DNA of 64,000 bases from the NCBI GenBank assembly GCA_020638995.1, contig JACKHM010000001.1:806001-870000 (forward strand), given 5' to 3'. The stretch's first letter is position 1; each line of letters opens with the position of its first letter. The notes under the pieces were generated by a model. The model was not told the origin of the DNA. It saw only the letters and a list, made by a program, of their open reading frames with translations, and ran no database searches. Below are positions 25,169 through 35,300 of the stretch, in pieces. Origin of the DNA: Planctomycetaceae bacterium (GTDB lineage: Bacteria > Planctomycetota > Planctomycetia > Pirellulales > Pirellulaceae). Both the position numbers and the translations under genes were made by a program.

Positions 25169-28100
25169 CTAACGCACCGCGTCGTGATCGTCACTTCGCC
25201 GTGAAATGCGCGGAGGTTGAAACAGCCAGTAGGTGCGGTCATCTTGCAGGGAAACCGGCGCCAGGAATTTGCGCGAACTCGCTGGTTGATCATGTAGCAA
25301 GAGCTCGATGTCGCGTAGAACAGACACGCTACTGCCGTAGTAAGAGTGCCCAAGTAAACTGCTATCCCCAGCCGTCACGTCAATCGTTTCGATACCCGGG
25401 TACACGACCAAGTCGCTCCCAGCGTCTCCCGCACGCGGATCTCCGCTGTTGAAAGTTTTCGAGGCAATCAACGCCAAATCATTCGACGACGCGTAAAGTG
25501 TCACGTGCTTGGCTTTTGTCACAATCGCCGGCGCAATTCGCTGCTTGAAGATATCAGCGTCGATATCCGGCGCCGCCAAAATCACTTGATTGAACATCTG
25601 CTCGCGTTCGCTGGCCGCGACATCAATCTCCTTCAAGGCCGCAGTCAGCACGCGATTACCCATGCTGTGCGCTACCAGATTGATCGTATCGGCATCAGAA
25701 CGCTCGGCGATGGCCAATAAAAATGACTTGAGTTGATCTACACTCAGTTCGACGTTTTTCTCATCGGCCCGATACTTCCACCAATCCGCCTGCGATGGCC
25801 AACTGTAAAAGACAGGAGCACCAGCGAAATTCAGATCCTCAGACATTTGAGCCGTCCGGCGTGCGGCATCCTCGAAGGAGACGTTAAAGCCATGTACGAA
25901 CACGAGAATATTGTTACCGCGGGACTGCATCTCGCGTCGGAGACCGCCGAAGAACTCATCAGACTCCATGCGTCTAACGCTTCGTAAGACGATGTGCTTT
26001 TGAAGATCTTCTGTGACCTCGAGCCGCAGAAGTTTTAGGGTTTCCAACTCGCCTTCACGATGCGTGTCGGGGATGGTCACCTGGCAGACTCCCATTTCCA
26101 CGCGATCGCTATACTCACCGCCGTACTTCGGCCCGATCTTCTCGATACTCGGGCGAATTGTCGCGGGGATAAACAGCAGCAAGCCAAGCAACAGGACCAG
26201 TGTCGTACCCGCTAATCCAGCAGTCGCCTGCCGGCAAGCGCCACGTCGATACATGCCTACCAGACTTACGACAACCAGCGCGACAATACCGAAGCCAACC
26301 ACCAAGACCCATCGCGATCGACCAGCGGTCGACGCAGATGCTTCTTCGATCGGCTGACGGTTCGTTCCGTAAAACACATCAACCGTCTTGTAACCTTTGG
26401 GAACCGGAGGTGCCTCGGCGTATTCAGATTCACTTTCGGGAGCGAACTCCATCGCTTCAGCAACCGGTTCTGCCTTCGCGTTTTCGACAGACTCGGGTGG
26501 CAGCAAGATGGCTTCATAATGCATGGCCTCCGGTGGTCGCGCCAGCGCTCCTCCGGCAGCAGACATGATGGCAGTGCGAAAATCGTCCCGTTGCACCAGC
26601 GCATGTCCACCGCTCCACGTTTCCTCGTCGCCGCCAGCGCCGAGGCCGTCGAACATATCCTGGATGACTTGGCCGATGATCTCGCGAGCCGGTGGCGTGA
26701 ATCTCACTTCGTCGTCGAAACTCTTCACCAGCGTCGGGAGCACTTTGTTGCCGCGATCTCGCAGTGCCCAACCAGCGTCTTCGGCAAGCTCTTGATCGTT
26801 AAGAGTCTGACACAAGGGATCGACCGCACACTCGTCAAAGGCGCTCACGACTTCAAGACAAGCCAGTCGCGTGTCCCGATCGGCAGAAGCATCCTTCATC
26901 TTTTCGACCACTAGCGTCAGCGAGGTCTCACCGATGTCGACAAGCGAATTGATGGCGGAAGCGCGATACTCCGCGTTATCCAACCAACGCACCAACGTCG
27001 CCAGACCAAGGGGATGTTCCGCGTCGTCTTTGCACAGCGCATAAGCCGCCGCGATCTGTAGCTCTGCTTCCGAATCGTCGAGCATCGATTCAAGGATCGC
27101 CGTGGCAGATGGATCGACCTGCCCGAGCGCGACAACACACATCGAACGCAAGTAACTGTCCGAGTCCTTGTCGCGCAGAATCTCGGTCAGAGTTGGTACC
27201 GCATCCCGTGCCTCGGTTCCCAGTTGACCCAACGCGACCGCTGCCAGCGAGCGCAATTCTTGGCCGGCGCGTTCTTCTCTCAGCAATTCCAGGAGCGCCG
27301 CTTTTGCGGGGCTGGCCGCGGAACCGATCTCGACTAGCGAGCGAACTGCAATCAGCTGATTCGGCTCATCGCCGTACTGCAACTCGTTAACCACTTGCTT
27401 CAACGCCTCAGGCCCCAGCTTGCCCAAGGCCTTTGCTGCTGCCACCCGCACCACAACGTCCTCAGCAGGACCCATCAGGCACGCAAACACGCGTGGGCTA
27501 ACTTCGCTGGTACTCGCGCCGCCATATTCGCCAAGCAGCCTCAAGACGGTGGCCCGCTGTTCGAACTCAGTTTGGTCGATCGCACCGAGCAACCACGGCA
27601 CGATCGCCGCTCCACCCGCTTCGCATTTGCATAACTTTTCGGCAATGCCAAGCCCGTCGAAGATGTTCTCCGACGCTTGTACCGCGTCCGACAATGCTTT
27701 CACGATTGAGTCAGACTTCGGGTCGATTCTGACTAGCGATGCGGCAATCTCGGCTTGCGTATACGGTGCCTCCGCCGAAGTTACAAATTGGTTGAGCAAA
27801 TCTGGCACAGCATGCTTTGCACCTGGACCGATCGAACCGAGTGCTTGGATGGCTCGCCACGATAGATCTCCGTCACCTTCGACGTCATTCAACGCAGCAA
27901 CTAACAGGTCAACCGCCGGTACCGCAGACGGCCCCATCTCGCCCAGGATGTCGATGACTCGCTGTTTCTGTAAGTCAGACGTTTCATCACTTCCGAGTAG
28001 CTGCATCAATTCGGGTAAGCCCACGCTGGATTGTGGTCCAAGATCCCGCAGCGCACTCGCCGCAAAGTCGCTGGTCTCGTCGTGCGAACTCTGCAATGCT

Positions 28101-28885
28101 TTGATCAACGCGGGAACGACCGGGTTGCCGAGACCGGCGATGGCTTGCGGCAAGTGCCAGCCGACAGAACCAAGATTGTCGATCACTTCCGGCGATTCAA
28201 GCAATCTTTCGACACAAGGCACGCCGAGCTGGCGAAGCCGTTCGATGGCTCGCGCCTGAGTGATCACATCTTCTGCGGCCAGCGCCTTCAGGCAACTTGT
28301 GATCTCGTCGCTTTCCGTCGAGGAAACTTCGACCGGTGGCTGAGGCGTGGCCGGCTCAGGTGCTGGCGGCTGAAACCTTACAATCGCTTCACGTATATCG
28401 TTGATATGTCCAGGCAACGCGCCCGCAGCGAGCAATTGCGTTTCCGTTTCGGCGAGCAGCTCGGCGAGCCCCTCGTCAATACTTGCATTTGCATCGGCCG
28501 CGCGAGTAATTTGCTTGGCGATCTCCGACAACGACCACTGCGCCGTGTATCGCACGTGCTCGTCCTTGTCTGGGAGCACATTGATTAACGCCTCGATACA
28601 TTGCTTGTGGTGAATCTCCAGTTTGCCGAGTGCGTAAGCGGCATAAAAGCGAACCCGCTCGTCGCTATCCGAAAGCAATTGAATCAAAGGCGCAGACGCA
28701 TCTTCGTTCCCTTTGCCGATGACGACGAAGGCTTGTGCCGCAGCGGCACGCGCCGACGCGCTTGGATGAGATAGTTGCTGCAGCCACTGAACTGAGCTCT
28801 GTCCGCGATAGAGTTCCGACTCCTCTGCCCAAACACCTACCGCTGTGGTAGCTAACAACAGTAAAACGATCGCCTCGCGTTGCAT
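25169..28885 (-). CDS. HEAT-repeat protein fused to a DUF900 alpha/beta hydrolase
   Basis: 1238 residues from the ATG at 28885 (AAGGAG 10 nt upstream; signal peptide MQREAIVLLLLATTAVGVWAE). Residues about 30-770 are HEAT-type repeats (SDERVRFYAAYALGKL, DEHVRYTAQWSLSEI, AEDVVVRVAAAKALGKLG, and many more). Then comes VDVFYGTNRQ (about 838), two membrane helices (about 861-882 and 890-910), and an alpha/beta hydrolase of the DUF900/COG4782 type: LVFVHGFNVSFEDAARR, VFYSWPS, NLVAHSMGNR with the nucleophile Ser, and an AAPDIDADIF acid region. It appears anchored in the inner membrane, with a binding solenoid and a hydrolase domain. Substrate unknown. lpxK lies 85 bp upstream. Confidence 0.9.
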   Translation of the reverse strand: MQREAIVLLLLATTAVGVWAEESELYRGQSSVQWLQQLSHPSASARAAAAQAFVVIGKGNEDASAPLIQLLSDSDERVRFYAAYALGKLEIHHKQCIEALINVLPDKDEHVRYTAQWSLSEIAKQITRAADANASIDEGLAELLAETETQLLAAGALPGHINDIREAIVRFQPPAPEPATPQPPVEVSSTESDEITSCLKALAAEDVITQARAIERLRQLGVPCVERLLESPEVIDNLGSVGWHLPQAIAGLGNPVVPALIKALQSSHDETSDFAASALRDLGPQSSVGLPELMQLLGSDETSDLQKQRVIDILGEMGPSAVPAVDLLVAALNDVEGDGDLSWRAIQALGSIGPGAKHAVPDLLNQFVTSAEAPYTQAEIAASLVRIDPKSDSIVKALSDAVQASENIFDGLGIAEKLCKCEAGGAAIVPWLLGAIDQTEFEQRATVLRLLGEYGGASTSEVSPRVFACLMGPAEDVVVRVAAAKALGKLGPEALKQVVNELQYGDEPNQLIAVRSLVEIGSAASPAKAALLELLREERAGQELRSLAAVALGQLGTEARDAVPTLTEILRDKDSDSYLRSMCVVALGQVDPSATAILESMLDDSEAELQIAAAYALCKDDAEHPLGLATLVRWLDNAEYRASAINSLVDIGETSLTLVVEKMKDASADRDTRLACLEVVSAFDECAVDPLCQTLNDQELAEDAGWALRDRGNKVLPTLVKSFDDEVRFTPPAREIIGQVIQDMFDGLGAGGDEETWSGGHALVQRDDFRTAIMSAAGGALARPPEAMHYEAILLPPESVENAKAEPVAEAMEFAPESESEYAEAPPVPKGYKTVDVFYGTNRQPIEEASASTAGRSRWVLVVGFGIVALVVVSLVGMYRRGACRQATAGLAGTTLVLLLGLLLFIPATIRPSIEKIGPKYGGEYSDRVEMGVCQVTIPDTHREGELETLKLLRLEVTEDLQKHIVLRSVRRMESDEFFGGLRREMQSRGNNILVFVHGFNVSFEDAARRTAQMSEDLNFAGAPVFYSWPSQADWWKYRADEKNVELSVDQLKSFLLAIAERSDADTINLVAHSMGNRVLTAALKEIDVAASEREQMFNQVILAAPDIDADIFKQRIAPAIVTKAKHVTLYASSNDLALIASKTFNSGDPRAGDAGSDLVVYPGIETIDVTAGDSSLLGHSYYGSSVSVLRDIELLLHDQPASSRKFLAPVSLQDDRTYWLFQPPRISRRSDDHDAVR

Positions 28886-28970
28886 GATCAGCACGCTCCT
28901 TGCTCGGAGAGCTGGATGAATCAAGAGAATCCCGGCAATTCATTAGAAGAATTGCCTCAGCAGAGCAAGA

Positions 28971-30059
28971 TCAAACGGCGTCGCTAGCATCCTGCGATGC
29001 GTCCACAATGCTTTGGGCGATCGAGTCGAGACTTCTTGTCAACTCGCACTCGCCAGCGGTGATAGCGAGTCCTATCCGTAAGGCAAAAAGCGGGCATTCG
29101 CCCAGTTGCTCGACTCCAACTTTCACAAGATCTTTGTGCGTACACAGGACAGCGTCGACTTGCAAATCCTTAGCCCACCGCGATAGTTCCTCGATATCGC
29201 TGCGTTGATACGCGTGGTGATCAGGAAACTCACGCAAGTCAACAACTTCGGCTCCCAGGTCGTCAAGCGTATGGCAGAAGCCGGCGGGATTGCCGATACC
29301 GCAAAAGGCGGCGATACGCTGCCCCTGCAACGAGCGAATGTCCAGCTCGTCGCCCGCGGCGGAAAGCAAGCTTTGGGGCCGGTGGACGACTTCGAGCCAA
29401 GCCGCTTGGGGTGCGTGTTTCATCGCTTTCGATCGAATCGATGCCCGGGTGGCTTCATCGACGGCATCCGACCGACTGAGCGCGATGATATCAGCACGGT
29501 TGAGGCTGGCAACGGGCTCGCGCAACAAGCCGCGCGGCAACAAATGCCCATACCCGAATGGTTCCAAGGCATCGATCAATACGATATCCAAATCGCGATG
29601 AATGCGACGATGCTGGAAGGCATCGTCGAGCAAGATCAACTGTGTTTCGCATTCGTCGATCGCCATTTGAGCTGCTTCGACACGGTCGGGATTCTGTAAG
29701 TGCGGAACGTCAGGGAGCTTTTCTTCCAGCTCCAAAGCTTCGTCATTTCGCGCGCCGGCCTCAGCACCATACCCTCGGCTGATCAACGACACGCGAATGT
29801 CTCGCTGTCGAAACCAGCGAGCCAACCACTCAACCATCGGCGTCTTGCCGGTCCCACCCACCGTCAAGTTGCCCACGCTGATCACCGGCACACCGGCGCG
29901 ATGGATTTCGCGTTTACCGACATCGAACTGACGGTTACGCCAGCGAACGCCAAAGCGATAGAAGGGCTCGGCCACGCAAAGACCAGTTCGCAGTATCGAA
30001 GCCCGCAAACCGCGCTGACGCCCGGAAACCACAGCTCGAAAGTAATTTGCGTCGAACAT
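28971..30059 (-). CDS. lpxK: Tetraacyldisaccharide 4'-kinase
   Basis: 362 residues. It phosphorylates the 4' position of the lipid A precursor at the inner membrane. Features: N-terminal helix region ending PVISVGNLTVGGTGKTP (Walker A in LpxK form), RDIRVSLISRGYGAEA, LILLDDAFQHRRIHRDLDIVLIDA (the DDAFQH motif), GHLLPRGLLREPVASLNRADII, and the C-terminal FCGIGNPAGFCHTLDDLGAEVVDLREFPDHHAY. Length is typical. It is divergent in gene order from nothing close: the decayed toxin gene ends 11 bp upstream. Pairing with waaA elsewhere in the window supports a Kdo-lipid A outer membrane. Confidence 0.96.
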   Translation of the reverse strand: MFDANYFRAVVSGRQRGLRASILRTGLCVAEPFYRFGVRWRNRQFDVGKREIHRAGVPVISVGNLTVGGTGKTPMVEWLARWFRQRDIRVSLISRGYGAEAGARNDEALELEEKLPDVPHLQNPDRVEAAQMAIDECETQLILLDDAFQHRRIHRDLDIVLIDALEPFGYGHLLPRGLLREPVASLNRADIIALSRSDAVDEATRASIRSKAMKHAPQAAWLEVVHRPQSLLSAAGDELDIRSLQGQRIAAFCGIGNPAGFCHTLDDLGAEVVDLREFPDHHAYQRSDIEELSRWAKDLQVDAVLCTHKDLVKVGVEQLGECPLFALRIGLAITAGECELTRSLDSIAQSIVDASQDASDAV

Positions 30060-30069
30060 CCGTGTTCAA

Positions 30070-30345
30070 TCAGAATAGAGAGTCGAAGTTCCGAGTTCCC
30101 CGCAACACGCGAATTAGCTCGATTCCGGCTTCAATCGGTCGATATACGATCACATAACTTGCGACGGGAAAAAACGAATACGCCTTCCAACTTCAGGGTG
30201 GCTCTCTCCAAGCTCTGGATGAGTCGCCAATAAGTTACACTTTGCGTTGAGCGTGTCGAGGAACTGATCGGCCATCGTCGGCGATATGCAGCCAGACGTC
30301 GCACAAATCAACTTCGGCTGCCGGAGTCTTAACAACACGAGCCAT
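30070..30345 (-). pseudogene. Broken ParE/RelE-type toxin gene (two frameshifts)
   Basis: Read in three frames in succession the sequence gives a complete ParE-like toxin. Frame one: MARVVKTPAAEVDLCDVWLH ... Frame two: SPTMADQFLDTLNAKCN and LLATHPELGESHPEVGRRIRFF. Frame three: SYVIVYRPIEAGIELIRVL and RGTRNFDSLF-stop. The first shift is near 30274-30284, the second at an A6 run (T6 on the coding strand) at 30169-30174, where one extra base would restore the frame. The ATG follows the antitoxin stop directly (TAGATG), the usual TA arrangement. A sequencing error could explain the second shift, but less easily the first. Confidence 0.75.
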
Positions 30346-30627
30346 CTACTGACTCGCTTGTTGCCGCATCCAAGTTGCCCGTGCCTTCTGTTTAATTACT
30401 CCAATATCCAACGGCGTACATTCGCCCGCATCCGCTTGATCGACCCCCACTTGGATTTGCTGACGCAATTCTTCGCCTCTAGTAGCCCGCGTTTTGTCTC
30501 GCTCACGAAGACGCTCTAGCGCTTCGCGCACGACGTGCTCGGCGCTGGCATACGCACCCGTGGCAACTTGATCGTTGATAAACTGCTCAAGGTCACTGGG
30601 AATCGAAACATTTGCTGATTCGGACAT
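30346..30627 (-). CDS. ParD-like type II antitoxin
   Basis: 93 residues. The N-terminus has the ribbon-helix-helix pattern NVSIPSDLEQFINDQVATGAYASAEHVVREALERLRERD, typical of ParD/CC2985-family antitoxins that bind DNA and neutralise ParE toxins. The C-terminal half is charged. GGAGG lies 8 nt before the ATG. The cognate toxin directly downstream is frameshifted, so this antitoxin appears orphaned. It could still repress its own promoter or counter a toxin encoded elsewhere. Confidence 0.85.
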   Translation of the reverse strand: MSESANVSIPSDLEQFINDQVATGAYASAEHVVREALERLRERDKTRATRGEELRQQIQVGVDQADAGECTPLDIGVIKQKARATWMRQQASQ

Positions 30628-30667
30628 GTCTGTACCTCCAAATCATTCTGTCTAAAAAGCTACAGAG

Positions 30668-32215
30668 CTACAACACCGGCCCGATAATCCAAGGACAAAA
30701 CTCCTCTTCGCCGATGCCGTGCCGTTCGCTTTTGGTTTGCTCGCCACTGGCAACTCGCAAGATATGCTCGAAGATTTCGCGGCCAACTTCCTCGACAGGC
30801 TTTCCGGCGAGCACTTCGCCGGCGTTAATGTCCATGTCATCAATCATCTTCTCGTACATGGGTGTGTTGGTTGCGATCTTGATCGACGGCGAAGGCTTGC
30901 AGCCGAAGCAACTGCCGCGTCCTGTCGTGAAGACCACTACATTGGCACCACCGGCGACCATCCCCGTCACGCTGGGCGGATCGAAGCCCGGAGTATCCAT
31001 CACGACGAAACCCTTTGCGGTTACGGGCTCGGCATACTCGTAAACATCGACCAGTGCCGTTGTACCGCCTTTGGCAACCGCCCCCAGCGACTTCTCTGCA
31101 ATCGTCGTCAAACCGCCTGCCTTGTTGCCGGCAGAAGGATTGTTATCGAGTTCGCAGCCGAAGACTTTCGCATACCAGAGCCACCAGTTGATCCGCTCGA
31201 TAAGTTTGTCGGCGACTTTCGTCGAGACAGCTCGCCGGGTGAGCAGATGTTCCGCTCCATAGATCTCGCTGGTTTCGGCCAGGATCGACGTGCCGCCACA
31301 TGCAACCAACATGTCGGACGCGAACCCAACCGCCGGATTCGCCGTGATGCCCGAGTTGCCATCCGACCCACCACATTCCGTCGCCAAAATAATCTCACTG
31401 GCTGGAATCGGCTCACGTCGAACATCGTTCACCGCCGGCAGCATCTCGGCAACTTTCTTCACAGCCGCCTCGACCGTCTTGGTCGTTCCGCCATAGTCTT
31501 GCATGGTAAAGACAGGTGGACCGTGGCTCCTTCCGGTCGTGCCATCTATCTGTACAAGTTTCTGCCCGTCCAACAGGCTGCCCATCGTGCCAGTCTCGCA
31601 ACCGAGGTTGCAAAGTAAATAACCGCCGATATTGGGATGCTTGGCCATTCCGCCCATGACACGGTTCAGGATCTGGTGCTGCAACCCACCAAACTGCATC
31701 GCGCATCCGTTGTCATGCTTGAGAGCAATGACACCGTCAATGTTTGGATAGTCTTTCAGCAAGGATTTATCAAAACGCTCGGCGATATATTTCGAGACGG
31801 ACGCGGAACAGTTAACCGTCGAGATGATCGCCAGATAATTCCGAGTTCCCGCCTTTCCGTCGGCACGGCGATAGCCCATGAAGGTTCGATCGGTAATGGG
31901 CTCGGGTGGTGAAGGAGTTTCCGTCGCACTGGCGTAGTCGCGAGCAAACTCGCCAATCGCAACATTATGAGAGTGAACCCATCCTCCTGCCGCGATGGGT
32001 TCGGTCGCGAAACCAATGACTTGGCCGTACTTTCGCACCGGCTCATCCTTCGCAATCGGCTTAATCGCGATTTTGTGCCCAAGCGGAATGGGTGTTTCAA
32101 TCTTGAACCGCCCGTCTCCTACGGTAATCGCGGTCCCGGCGGGCAGCGGTCTGGCCGCAACACAAATGTTGTCCTGGGCATTCAGATAGATCACATCAAC
32201 GACTTTGGAATTCAT
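30668..32215 (-). CDS. UxaA family altronate dehydratase-like protein
   Basis: 515 residues. An N-terminal SAF domain (about 10-95, ICVAARPLPAGTAITVG, VHSHNVAIGEFARDY) precedes the UxaA catalytic part: GYRRADGKAGTRNYLAIISTVNCSASVSKYIA, ALKHDNGCAMQFGGLQHQILNRVMGG, LATECGGSDGNSGITANPAVGFASDML, and VFTTGRGSCFGCKPSPSIKIATN. Members dehydrate altronate or galactarate-type sugar acids with Fe or Mn. No uronate-pathway partner is seen here, so the exact substrate is open. The antitoxin gene follows 40 bp downstream. Confidence 0.93.
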   Translation of the reverse strand: MNSKVVDVIYLNAQDNICVAARPLPAGTAITVGDGRFKIETPIPLGHKIAIKPIAKDEPVRKYGQVIGFATEPIAAGGWVHSHNVAIGEFARDYASATETPSPPEPITDRTFMGYRRADGKAGTRNYLAIISTVNCSASVSKYIAERFDKSLLKDYPNIDGVIALKHDNGCAMQFGGLQHQILNRVMGGMAKHPNIGGYLLCNLGCETGTMGSLLDGQKLVQIDGTTGRSHGPPVFTMQDYGGTTKTVEAAVKKVAEMLPAVNDVRREPIPASEIILATECGGSDGNSGITANPAVGFASDMLVACGGTSILAETSEIYGAEHLLTRRAVSTKVADKLIERINWWLWYAKVFGCELDNNPSAGNKAGGLTTIAEKSLGAVAKGGTTALVDVYEYAEPVTAKGFVVMDTPGFDPPSVTGMVAGGANVVVFTTGRGSCFGCKPSPSIKIATNTPMYEKMIDDMDINAGEVLAGKPVEEVGREIFEHILRVASGEQTKSERHGIGEEEFCPWIIGPVL

Positions 32216-32394
32216 AGGATCGCCTTACAACGCGGGCCACACGACGGCTCGTCCAATGTAATCGAAAGCGAGAATTGGCATAAGCACATGATTTTCTGTC
32301 ATTTGGGGAGTAGTACGCCGTCGCGTTCATCTATAATTGAGGGTACTCGTCCCGTTCTCGACCGTTGGCGGCTCCTTACCGCTCACCTAAAACT

Positions 32395-35300
32395 ATGGCA
32401 ACTGGCGCCGCCCAACCAAATCAACCTGCCGCGTCGGCAAGCGATGCCGACCGATTCATCGAACAACAACTCGAAAAGACTCGGTTTCAGGTTCGAGTCG
32501 TCGACCTTGCCAGCTCTTTGATGGCCCTCGTGACCGCGATCCTCGGCTACTCGCTCGTGTTGACGGTCGTCGATCATTGGATCATGCCGCTGGCTTGGTG
32601 GGGACGATGGCTGGCTTGCTTCGCGCTGCTGGGCGCGGTCGGTTACTACTTGGCGAGCGTCATTGTGCCGTTGATGTTGCGACCGATCAATCCAATCTAT
32701 GCGGCCCGGGCGATCGAAGAGTCCGACCCCTCGCTGAAAAACAGTCTCATCAACTTCTTGTTATTCCGAAACGATCATGCGTCGCTGCATCGGTTAGTAT
32801 TTTCCGCGATGGAGCAGCGTGCGGCGGCGGACTTGCACCGCGTTACGATCGAACACGCCATCGATCGTTCAAAGGTGATTCACTTCGGCTACTTGTTAGC
32901 TGGCGTGTTGACGGTTTGTGCGGCTTACACGATCTTCTCACCAAAAGACCCACTACAAAGTGTCTCACGAGTCGTGGCACCATGGGCCGACATTGAACGA
33001 CCAACGCGAATACAAATCAACGACGTACAACCGGGCGACGCAATCGTCTTTCAAGGCGATACGGTCGAAGTATCTTGCTCGCTCGTTGGAACAACTGACA
33101 CGGTGACGCTGTTCTTCAGCACGCTCGATGGCGAGATCGTCGAGCGTGCAGTCGACATGCAGTTGGCGCCAGACGGTTTGCGCCTTCGATGCAAGCTGCC
33201 GCCGGGAGACGGCGGTTTTCAACAGTCAATCAGCTACCGCATCGAAGCTGGCGATGCGAAATCTCCGACATATCGAGTCGAAGTATCGCCCGCACCGCAC
33301 ATCGCCGTCCGCGAACTGGAGTACGACTTCCCTTCCTACACAAAGCGACCAAAGCAAACTGATGAAGGGCAAGCCGATATCAAAGCTTTAGAAGGAACCC
33401 GCGTTACAATCCATGCCAAGGCGAACCAACCGATCCGCTCAGCGTTCATCGAGTTGGGCGAGTCGCAAGGCAAAATGTTGCGACGGCCAATGGAGCACCG
33501 GGAACAAGAAGCTTGGCAAACCATTACGCTGGAATTGCAAGCCGATCGAAAGACGCCCATCTACAGCAGTTATCGACTTCAATTTGTAACCGACGCAGGC
33601 CGAGAAAGTGCCGATCCCATCTTGCATCGCATCGAAGTGTTGCCGGACTTGTCACCAGAAGTTTCAATCCTGACTCCAACGCAGGAGGTGACCGAAGTAC
33701 CACAGGATGGATCGCAGACGATCGAAGTGCGGGCGATTGATCCCGACTTTGGTGTGACGGCGGTGCGTTTGCACCTTGTAATGGGTGGAACCACCTTAAT
33801 CGAGAAAGCCCTGCTACAGGATCAGCAAGGTGTCGAGGGACAAACGGTCCATAGTTATGAATTCCGGCCGCACTTGCTTGGATTACAACCGGGCGATCGA
33901 GTCGTGTACCGGGCGAGTGCCGAAGATAATCGCGCGGCTGTCGGCAGCAACTCGCCTGAGCCCAATCAGGCGCGCACCAAAGATTATCAACTGCTCGTCG
34001 TTCCTCCCCATAAAACTCCGGCAAATTCTGACGGTGGCTCCACCACAGATCAACAACCCACGCAACCGCGGAACAACGAATCATCAGGCGCTAGAGAGTC
34101 GAGTGAGACGCCCGAGGGCGAACAGCCGAAGTCCGGCGGCCCTGAGTCATCGGAAGAGGCTCAGAGCGGAGGGGATGAAAGTCAAGAAGGACTTTCCGGT
34201 GCCGCCGCACAAGGCAGCTCAACAGAAGAAAGCGACCAAGGGTCCGGCGAATCTGAATCTCAATCGCAGGCTGGGCAGGACGGAGCGAGTGGCGGTCAAT
34301 CGCAGGCTGGACAATCGGGCGGCGGAGAGCAAGCTGGTGGAGATACCGGGCAACAAGAGGGTGAAGCTGGCAGCGAGTCCGGTCGCGGCGAACCACAAGG
34401 ACCGAGTGAGCCGCTCCACGATGGCGAAGTGTTTGAAAGGGCACTCGAACGAATGAGACAGCAGGCGAAAGATACGGGCCAACAAGGTAAGGGCCAATCT
34501 TCAGAAGGAGAGCCACAAGGGAACTCTAACGATCAGGGAGTGGGCCCAAAGACTACGGGCGGGAACGAAAGCCCAACCAAAGGTGCCTCGCACGGAGAAT
34601 CAACCAACGGTGCCTCGGAAGATAAACAACCGAACGGCGACGCGAAGGATTCCTCGCAGCAGCAATCCGATCCGCCTTCGCCCGGCAAGGGCTCCCAACA
34701 CCAAGACAACAATCTGGGGGCTGGCGAGCAGCATCAAGGGGCAACTGGCAAAGGCGGCACGAGCAAGAAGGCGGGGCAACCGACTGGCAAGAACGGCGCG
34801 GAACCAGATGATGGCGACGAGCGTACCCCCTCTGGGCCAAAGGACATGCGAGAGAAAGATCCCGGATCGGGTGATTCAGGCGATTCGGGGGCTGGCCAGA
34901 ACAGCAAAGACACAACGGGGTCTGGCTCGGTCGAAAGCGGCAAGCCCGAAGAACGCGTCGAGAATCGCGATCGCCCTAAAAGCACGCAGCCCAATAGCAC
35001 CGAACCGCAAGACAATGCGGACCCGGGCTTCACCAAAGATAAAAAGCAGTCGGATTCGCAGGGCGAGTCGAGCGGCGATCGTAGCGGCGGTGGGCAGAAA
35101 GGCCCAGGGCAAGGTGCAAACCAAGCCGGCAACGACAGCGCCGGACAAAACAGTGCGGCAGACGAAGGAGCTGGTGCTGCAACTGAATCCGGTACCGGTG
35201 AAACATCCTCGGCCAGCGGCGACAAGCAGCGAGGTGAAGGCGAAACGGGCTCTACAGGCAACGAGAAAGGCAATGGTTCTTCCTCGCGCAGCGATCCCTC

